Positions 1-15,958 of a stretch of DNA of 64,000 bases are shown here, piece by piece. The stretch comes from Crotophaga sulcirostris (taxonomy: Eukaryota > Chordata > Aves > Cuculiformes > Crotophagidae): assembly GCA_013397455.1 (NCBI GenBank), contig VYZB01000225.1, forward strand, positions 57,717 through 121,716, in the 5' to 3' direction. Position 1 is the stretch's first letter. The number at the start of each line of letters is the position of its first letter. The position numbers and the translations under genes were made by a program. The notes under the pieces were generated by a model, which saw nothing but the letters and a program-made list of their open reading frames with translations, did no database searches and was not told where the DNA came from.

Positions 1-75
1 CTCCTGTGAGGGAAAGGAGGCACGAAATGGAGGGGGCAGCCTCCTGTGAGGCACAAAATGAAGGTGGTGGCTGGC
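1..75. repeat. Partial imperfect tandem repeat at window edge
   Basis: CTCCTGTGAGG occurs at position 1 and again at 41. Each is followed by a similar GGCAC-AAATG-rich segment, giving a period of about 40 bp. The array is cut by the window edge, so its real size is unknown. Confidence 0.4.
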
Positions 76-3000
76 TGCGATGCCTGGTGAGGCAGGTGGG
101 TGGCTGTGCTGAGGCCCTCCCAGGCTGGTTCAATGTGGAGTTTGAATGTATGAATTTGTGTGAATGCAGGGTGTGCGCAGCCTCCCTTTCCACGGGTGTG
201 GAGCTCATCATCACCTTGGGTGTCACCTTTCCTGCCCGCACGTAGGGCGTTTAACCCAAACCTCTTGAGAGCCAAACAGCTCCTCGTGTCTGTGGACTGG
301 ACAGGTCAGAGACACACGACAGGCTGACCGGGCATTTTCAGTCAGCACCAGCCAGGTCTCAAAATGTTTCCAAAGCTGCAGTGAGAATCTGATTTGTAAT
401 TTAATGTAGGTTTTTTTTTTCAGAGAGGCTGTGGCAGAAGGTCGCTTCTTGCCAGCACGAGAAAGCAGGATGGGGGAAAGCCCTGCTGTGCTGAGCGCTA
501 CAGGGTTTCCCTGAGCAGGATCAGGCCAAATGTGTCAGGATGAGGCATCCAAATATAGTAATTCTCACTTCTTATCCTACAGCTTGTGTGTTAAAAATTC
601 AGCAGTGTGTGCAGATCAGCCCTTAAGAGTTATGGTCTGTCCATTTGAAGGCTGCAACACAAGATGAGAAAATTTCTTGGAACATCCAGTCAGCACTGAA
701 TATATAAAATGCAAAAAACAAAGTCCCCCTCCTTGCTTGTGCTGTATTACAGGGAGCAGGAGGTGGTGGTGGTGATCAGGACTGCAGGCCAGAGGGGAAG
801 TTAATTTTTTTGTGCTACTCATTTAAAGCAAAACATGGAAATTCTTAAAATTGGTGGTATTGATAGGTAACTTAATTAATTTCTTAACTAAAGATATCAT
901 AAACGTGAAGTGACTGTGGATTTTGGCTTGTGTTGGGTTAAACCTTTAGATGTATGTTCAGGATCTAGCACAACAGAGACCCTGGCCTATGACTGCAGTG
1001 CCTATTTACTGCTACAATATAAAGACTGTTGCAAGGGATATATTGTGGAGGCACATACAGTTGGTCACTTACTGTAATTGGTGATTGCTAAGGAAGGTGT
1101 TTCTGTGCCAAACTTGCCCTAGGAAGGGAATTAATGTATGTGTAGTGATTGCTAAAATATAATTCCACTCAATGCAACCTCATCTGTAACCTGACATCAC
1201 TTTTGGTGGAAGTATTTGTGAGAGTCTACAAAGAGTAAGTGATAACAGATTCAATTAAATGATTACATTTCTAATGTACAAGTTAACAGGGCAGGAAGAA
1301 ACTTCGATTGTGGTTCCAATTTCATCCCATCTTCTTAATTGTATGTGCAGTAACACCACACCTTGACATTTGCAAAGTGGCATCAGATCACCCCAAGTTT
1401 GAAACGTGATTCCTAGCCCATGATTATGTAAAGTTAAACTGCTGAATAAGTACATCAGGAATTTGACAGGACAACCATCAAGCGACAAATAATTAACAAC
1501 TTCATGAATGCTTTCCAATTTATTTTAAACAAATTATGTAGGAGTAAGAAATAGTACTGTGTAGTTGTATGTTTTGGTTTGTTGAGCCTATTTCTAGGTA
1601 CTATTTCCATCAGCTGTATAGTAGCAGACTTAACAAAAAGGTGTACTATAAATCACTGGGTGTTAAAGCTGACAGCTGTAAATAAATACAGCTGACAGCT
1701 CAAATAGCTGTTCCATTGGCAGTATGTGGTCTAAATGTGTTAACAAATGTGTAGAGTCAGCAGTTTGGGATTAGTTTAGCAAATAAATTACAAAATAGCG
1801 CTGTGATCCAGCAAAAAGCACAATGCCTGTGTATCCCTGGTCTGCACGCTTTGTTCATACTGTAGCAGGCTTTTGTAGCTCTGTGTGAAAACACAACAGT
1901 GCTGGGAGATGCAGGAGCCCTGCTAAGAGCATCATTCATCTCCCCCGGATTTCTTCTTAGTGTAAGGTCAAGGAATGTGAGCAACTGAGCGTCATGGTGA
2001 GTAGAGGTGGTTTAATAATGGATGTATTTGCTTTGCAGGGTCAGAGATTTCATAAAGGAAAGCAGTAACTAGCTTTGTTTATGATTAAGGATACAAACTC
2101 ACTGAATAACAATAAAAAATACTTTCATGCAAAACTTGATATATTCAAATGTTTGGATTTGTTTAATGTATTTAATGGGAATGCCTAGTTGTTGTTACTA
2201 GCCTGGATCTGTAGTACCTGTGAAAGAAAAGCTGGGAAGAGAGGATGAGGAAGGGGCTAGGCAGTTAAAAGGATTTCAGCTCTGAAGATGAATTGTAGTA
2301 ATATGTTCATTATTCCCCTGCTGATCACAGCAAGAAATGAGAGAGAGAATTGCATAAAGAATTATATTATAGTTTGACATGTTTAAGGCATGGGTTTTTT
2401 CGTGCTTAGAGGTAGAATAGAGCCAACGTTTATTCTTTTTTATTTTAATTTTCACTGTTCTCAAACAGGGTAGCATGGTACAGGGTATTATGGGGTAAAA
2501 ACGTGAATATGAAATAGAACTCTGGAGACCTGTATTTTAATGGAATCACGAGTATTCTGGTAGTTTCTAAAACTGTATTTTTATAGTTGCTGTGTCTAAT
2601 GAATAATTTTAGTATACAATGTACAAGAGGTAATTCTGATATAACTAGTTGTAACTTTTGTTACAATCTGTAAGCATGATTGTGGGTAGTAGCTGACTGC
2701 TGGATGCTGCCTTTCATGTCAAATCCTTGTGAATGTGGTTGATTAATGCAGTCCCCATCCCATTCGTTCAATCTATGTTTATAGAAAGTGGCTGCTTGTT
2801 CAGGGAGCACCCCTATCCATATGTTAAATGATGGTTAAATATGGCAAATATCTTTGGTTTTTCCTTCCTTGTCAGTCAATAAGGCCCTGCCCAGGAGCTT
2901 TCTCAATTGCAAGTCCCTACTTGAAACACACAATTCTGCATGCCCTGTCTCCAGAAGGAGGCTTACCCATGGCGTTTTGTTTTAGACCACGGAACAGACA

Positions 3001-3761
3001 GGTATCTCTGTTAGTGAACAAATCCAGCTTGAGTTTTCACTGTCACGTGCTTTACAAGAGCTTTCAAAATTATGGTTTAGCATTTCAAGGATTCCAAGGA
3101 AGCTGTATTAACTTTAAAAGTTCTTCCAGTCTGGAAATCCTACAAGTCCACAGGTTTTCCTTTACTTAAATGTTCTTCCACTCAGAACAGTAAGCTACTG
3201 CAGTAGCTGCTGTATTATTAAGGTTTTTTAAGGTACTTTTTTCTTGACAGAATGCATGGAAGGGTTCCTTTAACTGCAATACTCTGGATGTTAGAGAGAT
3301 CTCAGAATAGCTCAAGTAAAGTTAGTGTGTAGGGTTTTTTCTGTTTGGTGCTGTAGTGTACAACTTGTATACAATAATAATCTATAAACAAGCAATTGAG
3401 ACATGTTTCAAATTAGTAATGATGAACAAGATTTTTGTAAAGCTTTTGCATACCAACTAGTTAAAAGGATACATGTCAGGACAAGAAGTGCTTCCCTAAT
3501 CTTTTTGTTCCTTGCCTCTCAATTGGGCCTAAGTACATTTTGTAGTTCAGTTGTTTTACCAGAACTTCAGATGCAGACATCTGTGATATATTCTTCTTTC
3601 TGGGAAATGAAGAAAATTCTAATTTCACTCACAAATTTATTGTGGGACAGGGCACTTCACAAATCTTCTGCCCATCCTCTGTCTAGTGACCTGCTCTAGC
3701 AATGTCTCAGTGGAGAATAACAAAATTTGTATTTTGTCTCTTTTTGTGTTTCTTTGTCTAG
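1..3761. other. Left-flank AT-rich intergenic (or intronic) sequence
   Basis: No convincing coding exon was found on either strand. The first ~300 bases are more GC-rich than the rest and hold an imperfect tandem repeat. By mammalian synteny, CCZ1 would be expected further left, but no CCZ1 exon is visible. A stretch at about 2864-3000 has a decent acceptor and an open frame, but I recognise no protein in it. Confidence 0.5.
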
Positions 3762-5064
3762 ATCCCCAATGCAAAGGCTGAGACATTACGAGGAGCTGGA
3801 GTTCAGAGTGCAACAGCAACTGCAAAATTCTTTATTTTACGTGCATTTGCCTGCTTGGTGCAATATGGTTAGTCAAGGTCAGGACACTTAATTGTAAGTG
3901 AAATGGAGAGCGATTTGTTTGTTATTTACATATGAACTAGTCCAAGACCCTTCTGTCATCAGACTGGCTTCATTGCCAAGAACACAATTTCTTTCTTGTG
4001 AATATCATGTGACATCCATCTTATACTATGAGAATCTCCATGGGTCAGATCCTCAGCTTGGGTAAATCTGAGTAGCTCTGTTTAAGTCATTGATACTCTA
4101 GTGATTTATGCCAGGTGAGCATATTTCATAATGTTAAGAAATATTAAAGTTCAATGTTCATTTTTTTCATCCATTTGTGTTCTTTTTGAACAATAAAAGG
4201 AAAAATATGGTGGCCGTATTAAATTCTCGCATATACTGAGTATGCCAGCTTGCAAACAACTTATACACCAAATTAAGCTGCTTGAAAACATTTTGAAATA
4301 GGACAAAAATTCTAATTCTTAAGAATTGTAGATTAATATATACACCTTTTTTTAAAGGCAGTGGGTGTTTCTTGGCTGGTTCTCCAGCGCCTGGTTCCCA
4401 AAAGAGTAGATGGCTGCAGAGAAGGCACAGAGGTGAGTATTCAGGGTTGAATCATTACAGAATTTGTATTGGTGCAGCTGTCTTGGAGGGGGCCACTCCA
4501 TGAACTTTCTTTCACGCTGGGCAAAGGAGAAATTTAATGCTTTTAACTACTTTTGTTTTGATGATGAGCATGTTTGAGGCCAGCTGGAATTTTTCAATTA
4601 CTGTTTTGTTAGGCTTGTAAAATACAGGTTGGGAGACAGAAAAGGGCCTAGCACAACGAAGCATTAGCCATATGAACTCTGTGACTTTGTTGCTCTGAAA
4701 GATGTATAGCCCTTCTCAAAAGCACATTCAAATTGTTTAGTCTCTTCCCCAGCAACAGCTGATTATCTCCTAAACAATTCAGCTTTGGCTTTCCTGGTTT
4801 TCTGCACAATTACAAGTATTTGTAGAGACTTTTGAAAAAAAAGCATTAAATTTTAAATGTAGTCATTTGTAGCCAAAGGAAAACATGCATTGAAATTGCA
4901 GTGACTCTAAACCATTGGCTTTGCTGAAAAGGCTTCTGTTGTGTTCTGGTGACTCCTACACTCTGCGTATGTGTGCCCTGCAGTATGTAGCAATTGCTGA
5001 TGTTGAGAAAACAAGTGAATACATAAATGCTCCATCAGAGCATCTGAACATCACTCTTCTCTAA
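3762..5064 (+). CDS. Speculative three-exon 3' end of an unidentified protein gene
   Basis: Three open segments are linked by usable splice sites in compatible phases. 3762-3867 follows a good pyrimidine tract ending in TAG and ends at a weak GTTAGT donor. 4362-4432 follows GGCAG and ends at a strong GAG|GTGAGT donor. 4984-5064 follows CCCTGCAG and ends in TAA. The conceptual C-terminal part is 85 residues: a hydrophobic stretch around ATAKFFILRAFACLVQY, then a basic segment (QRLVPKR), then a polar tail ending NITLL. It would be convergent with parvalbumin gene A. I recognise no family, and 3762-3867 is also open in a second frame. Short open segments with consensus-like sites arise often by chance. 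If real, the gene starts left of the exons listed, possibly outside the window. Confidence 0.2.
4041..4132. repeat. Relic palindromic (MITE-like) sauropsid repeat
   Basis: The sequence begins GGTCAGATCCTCAGC and continues with a TGGGTAAATCTGAGTAGCTC-like arm. An imperfect inverted arm (GTGATTTATGCCAGGTGAGC) follows. This resembles a widespread palindromic repeat of turtle, crocodile and bird genomes built around the words CAGATCCTCAGC and GTAAAT. Identification is from memory of that pattern; the copy is old and imperfect. Confidence 0.4.
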
Positions 5065-5751
5065 GGACTGAATTGTTTATTCATAAGAAGACATTTCTTC
5101 AGCATCCCCAGAGATCAATGCTTCTGTGAAGGACATTTTTAGTACAGCAGACATAGCCTGGGAATTCTGGTAGAGTACGTTGGACCTTTCTCAACATGCA
5201 TTTCTACAAATTCTTCCTCCACACTTTTAGTCCTCCCTATTGAGAAAGCTAGAGAATACCAGCAAGAAGATATCTTTTGCTTCCCCTCTGTGTTTTAAGG
5301 CTTCACAGCTATCTGAAACCTCAAGTTCACATAGGCTTTCCTTTTAATTCTTTCTGCAGGAAAGCATGTGACTTTTACTTTCTTGTTCCCTTAACTGGCC
5401 AGTGTGAAAAGAGCGGTTTGAAACTACAACATTCTCATGCAGAAAACACTTCTTAAGCAAAAACGTGTGACTGCTTTTCACTTGGAAGTCAGTGAGAGAT
5501 TTTATCCTCGCCTACCTCTCAACTGTGTCTGACTCCTAGTCTTTGATGAAGGTATGAGTGTTCTGTGAACTTCAGGCTTAATCCAGAAGGCTTGCTGTAA
5601 ACAAAACTCCCACTGATTTCAAAAGATGTTCCATATATGTAGGTCTGATAACATCAAGATCTTGGAGGGATTAACACTTTTAGTTTAAGAATTCACACGC
5701 TTCAATTTAGCCGTCAGAAAACCAGACACAAGCTACAGCATGTGATTAATT
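5065..5751. other. Spacer downstream of parvalbumin gene A
   Basis: AT-rich, no recognisable exon or RNA. It lies between the end of the speculative plus-strand chain and the poly(A) signal of gene A. Confidence 0.4.
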
Positions 5752-5757
5752 TTTATT
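5752..5757 (-). other. OCM: Candidate poly(A) signal AATAAA of gene A
   Basis: AATAAA on the minus strand lies about 215 nt beyond the gene A stop codon. It is a canonical hexamer and would give a short 3' UTR. The cleavage site itself cannot be fixed from sequence. Confidence 0.5.
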
Positions 5758-5971
5758 GGATATTTTTAAGGGAAATATCTGCTAAAGTAGAGTTTAGAAC
5801 ATGATAAATGGTCCACACAATGAAAAAAATAATCGGTGTTTCATTTTGTTGCTAAGGTAATGAACAAATAACAGACACTGTCAAGATAAATAAGGGACTC
5901 GGGAATTTCAAGGGTTTGGAGTGTCTTTGCAGATTCATCCCAATTCTATCTTGTTTGGTCCTTTTAAACCT

Positions 5972-8652
<2,681 letters not shown>

Positions 8653-9249
8653 TTTAAACCTGTGCAAAATAGAACATTGCAGACAGATTTGTGAAATGCA
8701 AATGCATCTTAAAACAAATTGTTTTTTCTGTTTTGAACAATATTATATGGCTAACAAGACTTTTAAGGGTAGATGAATCTAATTGATCAAACTGGCACTG
8801 CTGCTATTCCTAAACAGATTAGAAGATTTAGTAAAGCATTTCCTTAAAAACAGCAGTGGTGAAATAAGACTTTTTAATGAGATGGATTAAATAAATGATG
8901 TTGTGAGCTGGTAAATTTTTTACCATTTACTTGCATCCTATTCAAGTTCAACACATTTTTAAACTCAATGTAACTTTTAATCTGATAATTAGTCTTTCTG
9001 GAATGCATGGCATCTTGCAATACAAATAACAGTACATGCAGTGGAGAAAAGAAAACCAAGAACATTTTGCTTCTGGTTTCTCCCCCCAAAGATCTGAAGA
9101 ATAAAAAGAAAACTGATACTTATCTATATAAGGTCCACCCATACGTAATTCCAGCAATTCAAATAAAAACCTTAGACAATGGTTATACTTACTACTGGTG
9201 CAGCTCTGCACAGTAATTTCATTTAATTAATCTCAAGTCAGCTGCTCAC

Positions 9250-9312
9250 CTTTATAGTTTTCTCAACTAGGTAAAGAAAAAATAGCTGAGGAGATACCAG
9301 GCAAAATACTAG
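9250..9312 (-). other. OCM: Probable non-coding exon 1 of gene A
   Basis: On the minus strand a segment ending GAGAAAACTATAAAG is followed by a GTGAGC donor at 9249-9244. The 590-bp intron then runs to the exon 2 acceptor. The 5' end is set only by distance from the TATA box. The last 20 bases match the exon 1 end of gene C at about 14 of 20 positions, which supports homology. Confidence 0.5.
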
Positions 9313-9337
9313 TGTTGGCTCTGGCTTGCCACTCTGG

Positions 9338-9346
9338 CTTATAAAG
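9338..9346 (-). promoter_or_regulatory. OCM: TATA box of gene A
   Basis: CTTTATAAG on the minus strand, about 90 bases upstream of the exon 1 donor. Position and context fit a tissue-specific TATA promoter; no start-site data are available. Confidence 0.45.
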
Positions 9347-12300
9347 GATTCAAAAGGTGACAATAACCACTACTTAGGTTACTGTTTCATGGATCAAATG
9401 TTTGATTTGAGACCTAGCTCAAATTACTTCCTTAACTAATTAAACTTTTCTGTCTATTTATATCTTAAGATAATATGGACAGGAAGAACAGTTTTTGTAA
9501 TAAATCTACTTGCGGTTAATTAAGTACAACTCTGCCATCAAAACAGAGCCTTTCAATTTCCCAGTGTGGTAAAGATTTTCAGTTAACCTCTGGACCTCGA
9601 AGTCGTTCACTGGAAGGTGACTCCAGCAGTCAAATCCTTATGAAAAGAAACTAGTTTGGTTTCCCTAAGTGTGTTGATCCTTTGGAACGCATAAAGGAAG
9701 TTGGAGATGAAAGATCAGAGGTGACAGTGTGCCATTCTGACAAAAATACCTTGTCAAATAGGGTAGAGGAAAACATGCTATAATTTGGGGTAATCTTTCC
9801 ACAGTAAGCTTAATTTCATATTTCCTGACCATTTTCTAAATGGCAGTGCTGTCCCCAGTCAGGGGTAGAACAGAAACCAGTGCCTCCAGTGACAGCAAAA
9901 CTCTGAAAATAGGTAATGCCGCATAAGCTGACCTTTTTATCTGTATTCAATGGAAGTTTATGTGTAATCAGATGGCCTACCTAATAATCTGTTTTGAATA
10001 TTTTACATTACGTGAAATTGGTAATAGAATTGCTTGAAGTTAGAGGAATCAGACATTGTTTGTATGGAGACAGATTTATATACATTTTGCAACACACACT
10101 CTCACAATCTGTTTCCTTAATATGAAACTCAAATTGTAGGTATAAATAAGTGGGGGAACAGCAAATATGAAGTTTTCATTCTCAGACAAAAATCTATTTC
10201 TATAATTAAGGGGGTTTATGTGGACATAATTCTAGGATGAAGGCGAGTAAAAAGCACATGTATTTTAATTACAGTTTATTGTACAACAATCTATTATTTA
10301 AAGTAATGTTCTCCTAATACATGATTTTTATTTTTTAGTGAATGGAAATAGCATGGTACAGCAAACATCGTATATTTTATAGTAGCAAAAGTTACAAATA
10401 ATGCTGTGGAGTAGAGTAGTAATATAGCTAAACCTTGGTGTAAGTTAACGGACTTCAGTGGTTTTGCTTCTGTTTGGTTTAATGCCAGTGAGAGAATTAT
10501 CAAGCATAGCAATTGTTCCATAGCACCTACTTGTCTGAATTTGGATGGAGAAATAAAAGATATAATTAATATGAAAAAGCAGACATAATTTAATGATACT
10601 TTTACTTTTTTTTTTCTTTCTTTTTGCTATCTCTTTTGTACATAAAAGAAGGTGAAATTAATCAGGGATAATCAGACTTGCCTTTAATCCCAAATATCAG
10701 CTGTTAAGTAATGAAAGAATGCTCTCCTCTATCTCTTTCAGTAGGAAGACTGTTTATAGTAATCTGGAAGAACACTTTCCTATTAAACCTAAGAACCATG
10801 CGCTGCTGTAAACTACTATTATCTGAGTAACACAAATTGAACAATGCTGATTTGTACAAGTGGATCTGCTCTCAAGTCTTTTGGTGTTCTTTCCATTTAT
10901 CTTCTTTGTTCAGTACCATATATTTGTATTATTTTCTGTCTGAGAATTGCATGATTTTATAGTCTATCAGACAGTGGCACTGGGAATGAAGCGCATACTG
11001 TTTTCTGCAGAATCATCCTGAAATAGCTTCCATCCTTGAAGGTACCTCTCTGCACTCTGCTGTGAATTTTCTCCTTCATGATCATCTCAAATTGACATGA
11101 ATTTTCACAGAAGGTTTTCTTACTGGTTCCTCTAACATTTTTTACTGCCAAGATATTTCTAGACAAAAGGGTTTTTTTAGACCTCTGTGATAGTGCCATA
11201 GATGTCACTTTATAGTAGGCTTCCTTTATTTCTGCTTTCTCTTACACACTGCTCATGGAACTGCTTCCTTTGTTTAATTTTTTTACTTGCCTTACAACAC
11301 TAATCATTAAAATCTAACAGGAATGAGGAAGTTGAAATGAAGTAGAGGAAAATTACAAGATCAAGCTAAACATGTAATACTCAAGCTCAAAATATATCTG
11401 GAACAAATTCAGGCATTGTATTAAAATATAAGCACCAAATGCTCAAAGAATGGCATCTGGTTGCCTCATTCACTCTGCCATAGCACACAGAGTGCTGAAC
11501 TGCTTTTACATGTGTTCAACAATAGTGAAGAAGTTAGAAATAGTATTATATTAAAATATGGTCTCATAAGTGAGATAACTGTTACAGTGAGTTCACTGTT
11601 ATTGCTTATAAAGGGATTTTTTAATGTTTGAAATTCAACACTGGCAAAAAAAGTGACGCTAATCCTGCTGAAAGATGGCTTAGAAAAGTCTAAAAGAGCT
11701 GAATTTCAGAATCAAGTTGATGTCACTGTATATTGATACTGGTAGGAATCTAGAGTTACTGGTTTTTATTTATTTATTAATGACACTTCATCTGAAGTAC
11801 AGGTTTCCCTCCTCTACAATTAGAATGAAATAATCAAGGATGATTATATTATATAAAGGGATGTTTTAATTAGATAATCTATTTTACATCTAAATTACCT
11901 GCCTGTTTTCCTTACTTCTGAGGTATATGTTAATTTAGGTGATTGTAATCACTTTAGGTGTTAAAAAAATGAGATTGATGAAAGAAATTTTCTAAAAGAT
12001 ATTATGCAAGTGTTGTAATGCTATAAAGAAAGTACCTAATAATTCTACCAGAACAACAGCTGCTAAGTAGTGGGCAGTTAGCAGCAGTGTAAAATCTAGG
12101 ACACAATCTAAGTATTGCACAGTTTCCAGCAATGTTTAGCACTTGTTGCTATAAAATTCAAGAAAAAATTTTGTTTGCTATTTTGTTTTTGGTTTGGTTT
12201 GGTTTTTTTTCCCCAGTACTAGGGACATCTGAAAGTGCTATTGAGTTGTTCATCTGAAGATCTAAATACTTACATAAATTAATGTCTCTTGTTTTCCTTC

Positions 12301-15300
12301 AATGTGTCTTTATGTGCAGCACATACAGGGATATTAAAGCTTTTTTTTTTGGTTTCAGACATCCAGAATTAAACTTGAAGATGTAGTTCTGAGAAATACA
12401 AAACATCGGTAAGTTCTTGCTAGGAATCTAACCATACAAACCAACTGTTTTTAAATCAAGTGCTATTCACTTCTCTAATAAGCAGAAGAAAGTTGTGTTT
12501 TGGTAAATCAGTAACAGGTTGTAGATTAGCCTTGTACACTTTGTGTTCTGTTTGGTATAAAGTACAGAGTTAATTAGCAGTGGCAATCAACCAAAGACAT
12601 GACTTCGAGCAGATGCAAAAGAAACATCAGCAGTTGTCTCAGGTGAGATCAGAGGAGAGGTGTTAACCTGAGACCAACTGCGATAGTGTAAAGAGATGCA
12701 GTAGCAGCTGTTCTGAAACCCATACAGCTCCATCTTTCAGCCCTGGTTGTGTTGGGGCCAGAACAATTGTATTGTGATCCTGGATAACAGATTCTGCCTT
12801 TGTAATGCATTTGGAAGTAACTAAAATATATACTCAGTAACCTATGTGGTTGATCATGAATATCATGTCTCAGTGGTGGTAGCTATAATCATTGAAAAGG
12901 GCCTTGACAACAAAGTGGTTTGTATCCTGCCACTTCAAGTTGTCTCTTAAAGCACATGCTTTAATCATAGAAAAATAATTACAGAATTTGAATTGAGTGG
13001 TTACTTGGGCCATAGTCTTTTGCCATATTTAGCAGAGAGGCTGAAGAACATTGTTTAGTATTTTACTTTTATGGTACTGTGTATTATTACAATGAAGGAT
13101 GAAATCCAGGCCTTAGAAGCCTCAGTGACAAAGCTTTCTTTCCCTGCTGCAAGGAGAACGAATCAGCCAGAGCCCTGCGCAGAGATCAGGACTGTAGGAT
13201 CTGAGATACAGGATACATCCTGCAGCACTGTGAGTCTGGAGCTAAACAAAGACAGGTACTTCTCTCCTATTAGAAGAAATGTCTTCTGTAATTTATGTCC
13301 TTACCATCTTGTGTAAATGAGATTGATTTCTGTTTGAAAATGATAGCAGAATAGATTAACATAACTGATTAATGGCCTAAGTAATTCATAGAGATTGTTC
13401 TGGTCAGGATATTTTTTCACACAGAAAGCTGTCTTGGAAGATCTCTGCTAGCATTTGATATGCTATGTGTTTGTTTTTAAATGCACTTGCAAGTGCTTCT
13501 GTGACTCAGCAACATGATTTCCTCACTCTGACCCTGAACACGATTGTCCAAGACGTTTTTCTACTGCCGGCATTATAGACAGTGTTAGATGGAGTCTAAA
13601 GTGTTCGGATTATCTGTGTATTTTAAGAATAACTGTGCCCTAAGGTTGGAGGCTATGAAATAATACGGATGCTGCGTTTTGTGACATGTGAAATGTAGGT
13701 ACTGTGGTGCTATACCCAAAGCTTTTTCATGGCTGTGTTTCATTCTGACCCACAGTCTAAGAAGCCATTGTAAAATAAAACAAATAGCACTGAAATGTTT
13801 CCAACTGTTTCTACATTCACTGCCTGTTATCATTGATGTCAGTGGGATTTCTGCCATTAATTTCAGCAACAGAAGGATGTATAACACTTAGTGAGGTATA
13901 AAGTAAAAATATCCTATAATTAGAGTTAACCTTATCAAAAGTGATCTTCAAAAGTCACTTGTTTAACAGAAATGGCCTTCTAAATAAAGGAGAAGCAGGT
14001 GTCTAGATTCAGATAAGCACTTAAAACACATGCATAAAGCATGCGACAAAATTCCATTGACAAAAGGCAACCACATGTTTAAGGACTCTGGTGGGAAGAG
14101 TTGGATAGAAGCATCTGCATAATATGGGACATGGTCTCAGACATCCACGCTTATCATTCCTGAAGAGTGTTCTTCACTTTAAGGCAGCTGTGTGGGAATA
14201 TATCTTAACGATCACACTGATGTCTTCCCAGTTGTGGCCTCCCAGGAGAAATTTTAAGAGCTTTCTTAAAGCACATGGTAGGCAGTTACAGAAATTTCAC
14301 AGTACCTGGCAGCAGAGTGAGTGAGAGACAGAGAGGAAAAGAAAGAAACTGTGTTCTTGGAGACATAAACCAGCATTTTCTCCATCAATCTACTTAGCAG
14401 TAATACTGAAAGAAGGAAAGGTCTAAAAATGTCTCTAGTCACAAGCTCTTCTTAACTTTCTGGAGTGATCACTGCAGCTGATATCAGACTTACCTTGTCA
14501 TTAATTTTTTACTGTTCTTAATGGAATGGTAAGTGGTGAAATTGTCTTAGATCTGTAGGCCTAGAAGGCTAATCAGTGTGGAATTAAGTGTGGTTAAATA
14601 AAGGAGCTGCCTGCTAACTCCAAAGTTATCTGAGCTGTCAGTGCCTTTCTCTCTCAGTTAGCCATTAATATCGGTATGGTGCTTGAAGATCTTCATATTA
14701 CATGGCTGTCACAGGGCACCAGGGACTTGATTTTTCAAAATGATGATTCAAACTCAACACTTTGCTGTCAGTTCCATTTGTAAGGATTGTAAAGACACAT
14801 CTCTAATTAGACTTCCATGCTAAGCCAACAACTTGGAGGTGTTTTGCTCTGTATCTCATACTGACAGAGAGGCAACTCTGGGCTCCTGCCTCCTTCCCCG
14901 GCACAGGTAGACTTGTGTCTTGCCTCTTCAGATCTCTGTGCCATGGTCTGCAACTTGCCAAGAACAGCTGGTGCACCGGGGATGTGACCTGCTGACAGCC
15001 AGCACAAGCAGACAGGATGGGAACGGGTGCTGTGCCTTGGCGTTGGCAGTTCAGGGCATTCAGCAGAGAGCGTTCATTCCTGGGTGCAAAGCAACCCAAC
15101 AACACGTATTTATTTCCCAGTGGAGCACCACAGACCTTTCTTGAGATCTCCACCCTGCTCCCAAGGTCTGAGGCATAGAGTCCCCTACTTTGGAAAACAA
15201 ACTGTTAGCATTCTGTGTTCAGGGGTGATTTAATCTGGCAAAACTGAGTCATCAATAGACCTCGACAAGCGGGATACCAGGAGTGTTCTGACCTGAATTA

Positions 15301-15584
15301 ATTAAGCATCGAATAGGGTTTAAGTCCTTGTAAGTGGAACAATAGTGCCATCAGGTGGGTAGGAAGGCAAATAATTCCTTGGAGAGTTTTGAATGTATTG
15401 CTGTGTCAGGAATCTAGTATTAACAGTGACGCCTTAGTTAGTGCTAGGTCCTACCATTTAATTAGTGTATGAAACATAAACAGGTGCATAAAGAAGGACA
15501 TAAAAACATATGGAGCATTAAATATACCTCTTGATTAAATACCACTGCTGCCAGTTACCATAACCAGGTTTTACATCTGGGCAT
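9347..15584. other. Intergenic spacer between genes A and B
   Basis: About 6.2 kb of AT-rich sequence with many short chance frames. No recognisable exon, RNA gene or long transposon was found. One short relic repeat is listed separately at 13823-13866. Confidence 0.5.
13823..13866. repeat. Short relic of ATTGACTTCAATGGG-type repeat
   Basis: Words such as CATTGATGTCAGTGGGATT followed by GCCATTAATTTCAG match the pattern of the palindromic sauropsid repeat seen more clearly at 39611-39671. Highly decayed. Confidence 0.3.
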
Positions 15585-15590
15585 TTTATT
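15585..15590 (-). other. Candidate poly(A) signal of gene B
   Basis: AATAAA on the minus strand, about 370 nt beyond the gene B stop. An alternative ATTAAA lies nearer at 15663-15668. Either could be used. Confidence 0.35.
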
Positions 15591-15958
15591 AATTTTAGTT
15601 TTTCACCACGGATGCTAGGTTTTTATGCAAATATTGAAAATTCAATGCCCCACAGAGATGCTTTTAATTTCTCTTTCTCTTAATATTTTTACTAGAATCT
15701 TTAATGCCCAAAATTCAGATTAGCAGAGCAGATTCCAATTCAGTCTTCCATCAATATATAAAGACCTTCTGCTTAAAACGTTGGGGAACGTGGTTTAAGT
15801 TGTGCTTGCACTACTTCAAATATTTTCCAGCGTTGTGAAATCACTTGCCAGCAATTGTTCATGACCTTTCAGGGTGCAAATATGTAAAGAGATAGTAGGT
15901 TTGCAATAGGAAAGATTGTTTATGCCACAGATATCTTGGTCTTTATCTTGATTGCTTG

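Noticed and set aside
3762..3867. Alternative reading frame of this putative exon (MQRLRHYEELEF...)
   Set aside because: It is open too, but it does not join in phase with the two downstream segments; kept only as a reason for low confidence.
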